The notes beneath the pieces are model-generated. The model had not been told where the DNA came from. It did no database searches and saw only the letters and a program-made list of their open reading frames with translations. This document shows, piece after piece, positions 42,039-49,695 of a stretch of 64,000 nucleotides of DNA. The stretch lies in assembly GCF_029379315.1 (NCBI RefSeq), contig NZ_JAQYWQ010000012.1:1-64000 (forward strand). Direction: 5' to 3'. The DNA is from Nostoc sp. S13. GTDB lineage: Bacteria > Cyanobacteriota > Cyanobacteriia > Cyanobacteriales > Nostocaceae. The translations under genes were made by a program, and so were the position numbers. How positions within the stretch are numbered: position 1 is the stretch's first letter; the number at the start of each line of letters is the position of its first letter.

Positions 42039-44741
42039 CTAGATATTTGCCTGCTGCCGTTGATATAGTGACCAATACAAACCCTTTTGTTGCAACAACT
42101 GTGAGTGAGTACCACGTTCGGCAATCACGCCTTGCTCCAATACCAAAATCAAATCAGCACGTTTGAGGGGGGCAAAGCGGTGAGCAATCAGGAACACAGT
42201 ACGATTAGCGGAAATTTTTTGCAGGTTTTGCAATACTTGTTGTTCAGTTTCACTATCCAAAGCGCTGGTAGCTTCATCCAAAACTAAAATCGGCGCTTGG
42301 GAAAGAAATAGCCTTGCTAGGGCAATGCGTTGTCTCTGTCCACCAGATAAAGCGGTACCGCGTTCACCAACATTGGTTTCGTAACCGTAGGGTAATTGAC
42401 TGATGAAGTCATGGGCTACTGCTAGTCTTGCCGCCTCTACTACTTGCTCTGCGGTAATGTCGGGAGTACCGAGAGTGATATTTTCCAAAATCGAACCGTT
42501 GAATAAAAAGTCTTCTTGGAGAACTACACTAACTTGTTGCCGCAGTGAGGCTAAATCGGCACTTTTAATATCAAAACCATCAATCAGGATGCGTCCTGAT
42601 TCAATTTGATAGAGGCGCTGCAATAGCTTAGACAGGGTACTTTTACCAGAACCGCTACGTCCGACAATGCCAACAAATTGCCCTGGTTCGGCATTGAAAG
42701 ATATTCCCCGCAGAATTGCTTCAAAGTTGGGACGGTAACGGAAAAATACTTGCTCGAAGGTGACTTGTCCTTTCAGGGGTGGTAAAACTAGTCCAGTTCC
42801 TAGTTCAGCTTCTGGGGAAACGTTGAGAATATCACCAATGCGATCTACAGAAAGTAGCACTTGTTGGAGGTTTTGCCACAACTGTACTAAACGCAAAAGT
42901 GGGCCTGTGACTCTACCAGACAGCATTTGAAACGCAACTAGCTGTCCGATTGTGAGCTTTTGTTCGATGACTAACTTGGCGCCAAACCAGAGAATCAGCA
43001 TGGTGGAAAAATTGGTGAGAAAGTCACCAATGTTGCTGCTGATATTGGAGGTAGTAGAAGCTTTAAAACCTGTGCGAATGAAGCGAGCAAATAAGCCTTC
43101 CCAGCGATCGCGGGCTACTGGTTCTGCTGCATGGGCTTTAACGGAGTGAATCCCGGTGATTGTCTCCACTAAAAACGATTGACTATCGGCACTGCGGTTA
43201 AAGGTTTCGTTGAGCCAGTTACGCAGAATTGGGGTTGCAACTATCGTCAATGTGGCAAATAGCGGCAGTACTGCTAAGGCGACAAAGGTGAGTGGGACGT
43301 TATAGTAAAACATCAATGCCAGGTACACCACAGCAAAGATGCTATCTAGAATCACAGTTAATGCTGTACCTGTGAGAAACTGACGAATTTGTTCAAGTTC
43401 CTGGACTCGTGCTATTGTGTCTCCGACGCGCCGCGACTCAAAATAAGCCAAAGGCAGACGCATCAAATGGCGAAATAGCTGTGCTGATAAACTCAAATCG
43501 AGACGACGAGCTGTATGGGTAAAGATGAATAAGCGCAGAATGCCGAGTATGGACTCAAATATGGCTACACACAAAAGTGCGATCGCCATCACATCGAGAG
43601 TCGGCAAACTCCCCTGCACCATCACTTTATCAATAACGACTTGCGTAATTAGCGGTGTTGTTAACCCCAAAAGCTGCAAGGTAAAAGATGCTAACAATAC
43701 TTCTGTTAGCAATCCCTTATACTTCCAAACTGCTGGAGTGAACCAACTGAGGTTAAATTTTTCTTGCTGGGATATGAGTTCTACTTGCCATAATTGTCCA
43801 TTCCAGGATGCCTCAACTATCGACTGCGGCAAGCTTTCACAAGTCCGTTCGGGATTTAGAGGGTTAGCGATAATTAGGCGATCGCCCTTAACTCCATAGG
43901 CCACCACCCAGGATGGACTCTGGGGTGAGTCAGAATTCCACAACAATAAAGCTGGAAATGACAGCTGTCGCAACTCACCCCAACTCACTTGTAACCGCCG
44001 CAACACTAACCCTAACTTTTCTGCTGCTTCCACAACCTGTTTTGGGCGTTGTCCTCTGAGTTGGCGCTGCACCCATTCCAGTTGCACAGAATTTTCTAAC
44101 TGTTGTGCCACCATTGTTAAACAAGCAGCTGCGCTGTTCCAACTGGCAACAAACGGATAATTTGAGATGATCAGATTGGCGGCTGGGAGTTTTCTTTGGG
44201 GTTGGAGGCTGTGGGGGCCAGAAGTGCCAACGGAAGCTGGCGGTAGTGCAGGAGTGGCAGAGAAGGAAAATGTCTCCTTTTCTCTCTCCATACCTACTGG
44301 TAACACTTGCCAGAACTCCTGAATTTGTGGGTGAGAAAATTCTGCCCACAGCGCAGTATCCCAACACACTACTATCACTTCTTTACTAGCAGCTACAGCT
44401 TTAAAATCCGCAGACATCTTTTGTAAGTCACCAAACCAATCCCCGACTTCTAGGGCTGCTAAAGGTTTGCTAATGCCCTCCTCTCGCAAGCGCACTTTCC
44501 CAGCCACAATTAAGAATTGATAACCGCCAATATCGTTTGACCAGATTTTTTCTCCAAGACGATATTGACGAGTTTGCGACTCATTTTGCAACTTGGATTG
44601 TTGTTCGGGAGTCAGCCAACATAGCGGTGGCTGATTCCAAGGCAAAGAAGCTAGCACTTTTAATCGTAAAGATTCATTATCCAGAATTTTTAACTCACTT
44701 GTAACTTGACTGTCAGTTTTTGAATTTTCTCTGCTAGCCAT
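42039..44741 (-). CDS. ABC exporter with cNMP-like domain and degenerate C39 domain
   Basis: A 900-residue exporter of the HlyB/bacteriocin type. Residues about 40-150 resemble a cyclic-nucleotide-binding fold (YRLGEKIWSNDIGGYQFLIV). Residues about 190-310 are a C39-like domain whose catalytic Cys is replaced: where active members read DCGAACL, this reads NSAAACL. It should bind but not cleave its cargo, as in HlyB. Six membrane helices follow (from LLTEVLLASFTLQLLGL). The ATPase has GRSGSGKST, LSGGQRQRIALARL and LVLDEATSALD. The gene starts inside the 3' end of the PpiC gene (52-base overlap). No HlyD-type adaptor is adjacent. Confidence 0.93.
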   Translation of the reverse strand: MASRENSKTDSQVTSELKILDNESLRLKVLASLPWNQPPLCWLTPEQQSKLQNESQTRQYRLGEKIWSNDIGGYQFLIVAGKVRLREEGISKPLAALEVGDWFGDLQKMSADFKAVAASKEVIVVCWDTALWAEFSHPQIQEFWQVLPVGMEREKETFSFSATPALPPASVGTSGPHSLQPQRKLPAANLIISNYPFVASWNSAAACLTMVAQQLENSVQLEWVQRQLRGQRPKQVVEAAEKLGLVLRRLQVSWGELRQLSFPALLLWNSDSPQSPSWVVAYGVKGDRLIIANPLNPERTCESLPQSIVEASWNGQLWQVELISQQEKFNLSWFTPAVWKYKGLLTEVLLASFTLQLLGLTTPLITQVVIDKVMVQGSLPTLDVMAIALLCVAIFESILGILRLFIFTHTARRLDLSLSAQLFRHLMRLPLAYFESRRVGDTIARVQELEQIRQFLTGTALTVILDSIFAVVYLALMFYYNVPLTFVALAVLPLFATLTIVATPILRNWLNETFNRSADSQSFLVETITGIHSVKAHAAEPVARDRWEGLFARFIRTGFKASTTSNISSNIGDFLTNFSTMLILWFGAKLVIEQKLTIGQLVAFQMLSGRVTGPLLRLVQLWQNLQQVLLSVDRIGDILNVSPEAELGTGLVLPPLKGQVTFEQVFFRYRPNFEAILRGISFNAEPGQFVGIVGRSGSGKSTLSKLLQRLYQIESGRILIDGFDIKSADLASLRQQVSVVLQEDFLFNGSILENITLGTPDITAEQVVEAARLAVAHDFISQLPYGYETNVGERGTALSGGQRQRIALARLFLSQAPILVLDEATSALDSETEQQVLQNLQKISANRTVFLIAHRFAPLKRADLILVLEQGVIAERGTHSQLLQQKGLYWSLYQRQQANI

Positions 44742-45472
44742 TTGTCAAACAACTCATTTTGTAGTGCTTGCTTTAATTGAGTATCTTCTAAAGACGCGGG
44801 CAGAAATTGTTCTACTCGAAACAAACCATAAGGCCCTTCTCCTTGGAGAGAGTCTTTGCCAACGATTTCTATTGGCCCGATCAATTCTCCAGGACTTGCC
44901 ACATCAATAGCTGCCCGTAATATATCTGGCATACTGCCTCGGCTGATGATTCCCATCATGCCGTTTACAATTCGGTCATCTGCAAGTGAATATTCTTTAG
45001 CTAATTGCTCAAAACTACCTCCTTCTTCAATTTGGGTTTGTAGTTCGTCTACCAATTCTCGATTATCAACAACAATCCGAGAAAGTACTAACCGATCCAA
45101 AAAAATTTTGCGTTCAATAAAATATTCTTGGAGTTTTGGTTCTGTCACTACAGCTTTCAGCTTTTCTAACTTGTACCCAAAAGTAACCGATGTGTAAAAG
45201 CTAGCGTAATCTGTGTTATTGGTCTTTAACCATTGTTGAAAACTTTCAGGGTCAGTCAGTTGATTTTTCAGCCTAAAGTCAATAATTGCCTGTTCAGTTA
45301 TTGCTGTACCAATCTCAATATCGTCTCGGATTCGGATTTCTGACTCAATAACGTACTGGCGGAGAATATCTCCAATGAACTGTCCTAATTTTCCAGAGGC
45401 TTGCAGATACTTTACTGCTTCCTCAATAGAAATTATTTGGTCATTGATTGTCAAAAATGATAAATATTCCAT
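44690..45472 (-). CDS. PpiC-type peptidyl-prolyl isomerase (SurA-like)
   Basis: A 260-residue protein. An N-terminal helical SurA-like segment includes FRLKNQLTDPESFQQWLKTN. The parvulin core follows: FLDRLVLSRIVVDNRELVDE, then GGSFEQLAKEYSLADDR and GPIEIV with GLFRVEQF near the end. No signal peptide is visible. Overlap with the exporter gene implies coupled translation and a role in handling the exporter's cargo. Related isomerase-exporter pairs occur widely in cyanobacteria. Confidence 0.88.
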   Translation of the reverse strand: MEYLSFLTINDQIISIEEAVKYLQASGKLGQFIGDILRQYVIESEIRIRDDIEIGTAITEQAIIDFRLKNQLTDPESFQQWLKTNNTDYASFYTSVTFGYKLEKLKAVVTEPKLQEYFIERKIFLDRLVLSRIVVDNRELVDELQTQIEEGGSFEQLAKEYSLADDRIVNGMMGIISRGSMPDILRAAIDVASPGELIGPIEIVGKDSLQGEGPYGLFRVEQFLPASLEDTQLKQALQNELFDKWLAEKIQKLTVKLQVS

Positions 45473-45917
45473 AAACTATTTATGTGACAATGATTAAACA
45501 CCTATAGAACTTTTAAATTAAATCATATAGAGATCATCTGGTGATTGATGGATAAATATGATAAAGATTCTATGAACTAATTACATCTAAATGGTCAAAG
45601 AATTATATAGCTACGAAATAAAATAATTTGCCATGATTAGTTTTACGGTCTAGCGGCGACAAAACAGGATTGAAAATATTCAGTTGTCAGGCAAAGCAAC
45701 TTGTCTAACCAAATCTTTATAGATTCAGAGAAATGATCAGCTAGTTAGATAGGCGAAAATAAACCAAAATCTATTAAGTATTGTTTTTTGCCCGTTTTCT
45801 ACCCAAGTTGCTAAAAGTCGAGCCACTGCCTTACTTTTATTACCAAAGTTGTCGGAACTGACTTAGAAAAATCGCCCCATACGCCACCTTAATGAGTAAT
45901 TGTTTATGCTCATCTGT
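45473..45917. other. Gene-free spacer
   Basis: AT-rich, with no frame of note and no clear repeat. It should hold the promoter of the PpiC/exporter operon at its left side. Confidence 0.45.
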
Positions 45918-46745
45918 TTACTTAATAATATTTATCCATGTCCACGCAAGTAGCACAGCCGCGATCGCACCGATTAATGTATTAAAAATATTGACTACTT
46001 CATTGGTCAGCCAGGTATACTTAGATTGCAGTGTTGCCCCAATCACACTTTCTAAGTTAGTGGCAATAAATGCTGCCAGCACACACCAAGCTACTCCCAA
46101 TAGATCAATTAAACCAACTGCCCAACCAACAAATGCGATCGCTACAGAAGCCACGATACCAGCTAAAGTTCCCTCCAAACTTACCGCCCCTTCTGTACCG
46201 CGAGGCACTGGTTGGAGTGTGGTAATTAGAAAGGTGCTTTTACCATATGCTTTACCAACTTCGCTGGCAGTGGTGTCAGCCAGCTTAGTACTGAAACTCG
46301 CTACATAGCCTAACAATAATAGAGACTGGGGACTTGTAATGAGCGACTTGTACTGAACAAAGTCGAAGTATTGGGAACCAGGTACAAGAAACCCCGAATT
46401 TATTAGCCCTACTCCCAAGGCACACAGCGCCCCAGTTAAAGCCGAACCCCAAACATTTTCTGGGCCTCTTGCCCCAGAACGCTTTTCGGCAATTCCTTCT
46501 GCCTCTTTCTGCGCCATACCGATGCGGGTAACGCCAGAACCAACCAGAAAATAGAACATTATTACTGCATATCCTTGCCAGCCTAGAGTTACCCAAATTA
46601 GGATGGACAAGAACCAGGCGTGGAATAATCCAGCAGGGGTAAGCAGCTTTTTCGGAGCAATCCAAGCTAAACCCAATAAAATTGTGTTTAATCCTATTGC
46701 TACCAACCAGGGATTTACAGAATTAATTAAGGATGACATCAGCAA
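45918..46745 (-). CDS. DUF92/TIGR00297 membrane protein (VTE6-like)
   Basis: A 275-residue integral membrane protein with about seven helices. Its conserved core reads FYFLVGSGVTRIG, then SFSTKLADTTASEVGKAYGK, TTLQPVPRGTEGAVSLEGT and GATLQSKYTWLTNEVVN. The family includes plant VTE6, a phytyl-phosphate kinase in the recycling of phytol to tocopherol precursors, and a cyanobacterial homologue with the same role. By family, this protein likely phosphorylates phytyl or polyprenyl phosphate in the membrane. It is a single gene. Confidence 0.87.
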   Translation of the reverse strand: MLMSSLINSVNPWLVAIGLNTILLGLAWIAPKKLLTPAGLFHAWFLSILIWVTLGWQGYAVIMFYFLVGSGVTRIGMAQKEAEGIAEKRSGARGPENVWGSALTGALCALGVGLINSGFLVPGSQYFDFVQYKSLITSPQSLLLLGYVASFSTKLADTTASEVGKAYGKSTFLITTLQPVPRGTEGAVSLEGTLAGIVASVAIAFVGWAVGLIDLLGVAWCVLAAFIATNLESVIGATLQSKYTWLTNEVVNIFNTLIGAIAAVLLAWTWINIIK

Positions 46746-47300
46746 TTAATCATGAGTAATTTTGTCTGAATATCAACAGAATAACGAATTTGTGATACTT
46801 AGTGCTTAATCTCTGACCAGAAATAAAAAGGTACAAGCCCCTAAATTTATTTATGGGGTTCTTACTTCTTACTTTTAACTTTTGACTTTTGACTTCCCCG
46901 AAGGAGCTGACACCTCCCCAGCTAAAGTAATATGTTTGTATTATTAAGGGTATAGCGTAGGCGTAGACTTGAAAGCTGAGTGTAAAACTACAAACAATGT
47001 CTTAGATATACACTGCAATATTGACTAAAGAACGTGGATTAAACAAAATGCAAAACTTTTGTTTAGTTGGGTAGATTCTTGAGTGCTTAACGCACCCAAT
47101 ACACTCTAATGAAGTTGTAAGTTATTAAATCTCCGTTCCTAAGCGTCTGCCTATGCAAACCTAAATTAGTATAGCTGCATGTGCAGCAGCTGAAATCTTA
47201 CTCAGTCCCCAATCTTAGTCATCAGGATATAAGGATATAAGTTAATCTTAATTAAAACTGTGTTCAAGTTGACCACAATCAAGACCTAACAGCATAAATT
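46746..47300. other. Gene-free spacer
   Basis: No gene seen. A 23-base string beginning CTGACCAGAAATAAAAAGG at 46813 also occurs at 4075, so it is a dispersed repeat. TTTTAACTTTTGACTTTTGAC near 46876 is a short tandem of the (TTTTGAC)n class. Confidence 0.5.
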
Positions 47301-47439
47301 AGACTTATCCGGAAATGAGAACTTTATTTGGCTGAAACCTAGCTCTGGAGAGGGTTTTAGAGGTTCCTGTTTTATATAAGCTAAAAAGCCAGCTATGTAA
47401 GGGTTTCAGCTATTTTGAGGTTTATTTGTGGATAAGTCT
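47301..47439. mobile_element. 139-bp inverted-repeat element, copy B
   Basis: Same sequence as copy A at 37759-37897, with ends AGACTTATCC and GGATAAGTCT and ATT on both flanks. It lies 42 bases upstream of the VOC gene start and could therefore affect its promoter. Confidence 0.9.
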
Positions 47440-47480
47440 ATTGTAGATAGCATCAACTACTACTCTTTTCCACACAAGCT

Positions 47481-47912
47481 ATGAGCCAAACTTTATTCCA
47501 TCTTGCTTTCCCTGTAACTGACGTTGCCCAAACAAAAGCATATTACGTGGATGGCTTGGGCTGCATTCCTGGTCGTGAAAACCGCTACGCCCTGATTCTC
47601 AATCTCTACGGTCATCAACTAGTGGCTCACGTCACCAAAGAACCCTTGATACCGCAAAATACTATCTATCCCAGACACTTTGGGCTAATTTTTACCCAAG
47701 AACGTGATTGGCAAGACTTACTAGAAAGGGCACAACAACAACAGCTACTTTTTCGCGAATCAACCAAAAATCGCTTTGTTGGTTCTCCTCTTGAGCATCG
47801 CACTTTCTTTTTAGAAGATCCCTTTTATAACCTCATGGAGTTCAAGTATTATCGTCACGCAGAGGCGATTTTTGGGAGTTACGAACATACACAAATTGGG
47901 GATAGGACTTAA
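47481..47912 (+). CDS. VOC family protein
   Basis: A 143-residue single-domain glyoxalase-fold protein. LFHLAFPVTDVAQTKAYYVD opens the first beta-alpha-beta unit with a metal-type His. RHFGLIF and FFLEDPFYNLMEFKYYRH provide the second half with candidate His/Glu ligands. The substrate is unknown; the family includes dioxygenases, lyases and binding proteins. It lies just downstream of copy B of the 139-bp element. Confidence 0.85.
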   Translation: MSQTLFHLAFPVTDVAQTKAYYVDGLGCIPGRENRYALILNLYGHQLVAHVTKEPLIPQNTIYPRHFGLIFTQERDWQDLLERAQQQQLLFRESTKNRFVGSPLEHRTFFLEDPFYNLMEFKYYRHAEAIFGSYEHTQIGDRT

Positions 47913-47974
47913 TAAATTCGTAATTCGTAATTCGTAATTAAAGATGAAAAAATCAAGTCTGGCAAGCATTCTAG

Positions 47975-48613
47975 CTACTGACTAGATACTTTTTTAAGGA
48001 AAGGTAGCTTAATCTCCTCTGCTAAAGCTGCTGTTACTACTGCTAAACTCCTGGAGTCTGTTAGCATCCAAGGGTGTAGAGCAACTGGTACTATTACTTC
48101 GCTTCCTACGGAGATTTGTGAACTATTGGCTGGGACAATCATCAAATCATAAGGTGTCCAGATAGATGTAAAATCTAGCTGCCCCAATATTATTACAGCA
48201 TCAGAATTTAAATCCTTGAGAAAAATGCTGTCGGGGCGCATTTGTACGCAACCAGGACGCCAGGAACCATAAGCAACAACAGTTCCATGATGGGGCGAAG
48301 AAATGGTAATAAACCTCTGTACGCGGTTAATCCCTCCCAGTCGCTGAATATAGTAACGGCTGACAATTCCTCCCATACTGAAGCCGACTAAATCTAGGCG
48401 TTGTTCTGATCCAAAGGTAGCTGTAACATAATCGGCTACCTGCTTTGCTAATTCATCAAGACCCACATCACCATTATTGGGAAGCAAATCCAGGCTATAT
48501 ACAGACCAACCCCCTTGTATGAGGTATGCCCTCATTTTATGGAAAACTGCCTCTGTGTCGTCAATCCCGTGTATTAGCAAAACGGGATTGCGTTGTTTAT
48601 TTTCAGTGTTCAT
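47975..48613 (-). CDS. Alpha/beta-hydrolase lipase/esterase
   Basis: A 212-residue hydrolase. The oxyanion-hole start NPVLLIHGIDDTEAVF and the nucleophile elbow LVGFSMGGIVSRYYIQ (Ser in GFSMG) are clear. VPVALHPWMLTDSRSL carries the probable catalytic His, and an Asp lies between. It resembles EstA/LipA-type lipases of bacteria. No signal peptide is present, so it is probably cytoplasmic. The substrate is unknown. Confidence 0.85.
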   Translation of the reverse strand: MNTENKQRNPVLLIHGIDDTEAVFHKMRAYLIQGGWSVYSLDLLPNNGDVGLDELAKQVADYVTATFGSEQRLDLVGFSMGGIVSRYYIQRLGGINRVQRFITISSPHHGTVVAYGSWRPGCVQMRPDSIFLKDLNSDAVIILGQLDFTSIWTPYDLMIVPANSSQISVGSEVIVPVALHPWMLTDSRSLAVVTAALAEEIKLPFLKKVSSQ

Positions 48614-49128
48614 TTACAAAATCTGGCTGAATTAAGGGGCCTATCTCACTTTTGTCGGTACATAAAGCTCTACAAACTGGAGCTATCGCTTTTCGGATTC
48701 TTTATAAAGATATTTTTGCAAAAGTGAAATGCTTCTGAATCTAAATTGTATAAAATCTAACTTACCGCTATCGCTATCTGCCAATAGGCTATGACACTCC
48801 TCCCACTGGTTGAAAGTTAACTGCTTGCGTCACTTCAATTAGCTATTTACCAAACAAAGAAATGTTAATTTTTGTCAAGCTTGCTTTCAGAATCTTGCTC
48901 TTAGCTACAGTAAAATTTAATAATTAGTTCTCAGTGTATAGAGGTTGCAAGTGCCTGTAAGAAAACATTTGCCCTATAGTTTTACTAGAATGTTGATTAA
49001 GTACAAGCCTATAAACGTTGTCACCATAACGGGGTGACGCAAAGCAGAAAAATGTAACATTTTGTCGTAATTTTTAACAATTACGGTCGAGTTGCAAATA
49101 TAAAAGGTAAAAGGCAGGAGTAATTGTA
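48614..49128. other. Gene-free spacer
   Basis: 515 bases with no supported gene. A short hairpin GTCACC-ATAACG-GGGTGAC lies at about 49020, roughly 100 bases before the next gene. The likely ribosome site GGCAGGAGTA is just before 49129. Confidence 0.45.
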
Positions 49129-49665
49129 ATGGATTTTATCAAAAAGCTAATTTCGGGTATTCAGGGTTTTCTTAGCGGTATCCTGGGTTTGATTACTGGA
49201 CTCTTACCAGGGAAGAAGAAAAGCAACGGCTACTTCTTAGAATTGGACGAAGCCAAAGATGCTGCTAAAGATGTAGCATCGAATGTGAAGAAAGTAGCAG
49301 AGACAGTTGCATCGAATGCTAAGAAAGTAACGGCAACAATTGCATCAGAAGCACCAGCTCTATCCAAGCCAGATTCATTGAACGGAACAAAAACCGCCGC
49401 AGATCAGGCTAAGGCACAATCAACTAAAAATCCCAAAGCAGCGGATGTTCAGCTAGTGCAGACTGCTGAGGGTCTTAAAATTCAACCAGGCAAAAATGAA
49501 AAAGCCGCAGCAGCCAAAGTACTCAAAGAGCAGCCAACTGAAACCACCTTTGCGCCAAAATATCTTGCTCCTTCGACTACTAGTTCTAATGGTCGTCGTC
49601 GTCCAGGAGCAAATATGAGTGTTTACTTAGACATGGCACGTCAGATTAAAACGTCTAACAAGTGA
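49129..49665 (+). CDS. Ala/Lys-rich protein with N-terminal hydrophobic hairpin
   Basis: A 178-residue protein preceded by GGAGTAATTGT. The first 27 residues (DFIKKLISGIQGFLSGILG and LITGLLPGKKK) are hydrophobic and amphipathic, suggesting membrane association. The next part has 11-residue-like Ala/Lys repeats (AKDAAKDVASNVKKVAETV), as in LEA-type or phasin-like helices. The end is disordered, then GANMSVYLDMARQI. I do not know a named family; the pattern suggests a conserved cyanobacterial protein tied to membranes or stress. Confidence 0.75.
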   Translation: MDFIKKLISGIQGFLSGILGLITGLLPGKKKSNGYFLELDEAKDAAKDVASNVKKVAETVASNAKKVTATIASEAPALSKPDSLNGTKTAADQAKAQSTKNPKAADVQLVQTAEGLKIQPGKNEKAAAAKVLKEQPTETTFAPKYLAPSTTSSNGRRRPGANMSVYLDMARQIKTSNK

Positions 49666-49695
49666 TATAGACCGTAAATTTCGGGTCTATAGAAG

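Noticed and set aside
41927-42124. 65-codon minus-strand frame after the exporter
   Set aside because: It overlaps the exporter 3' end and its terminator in another frame.
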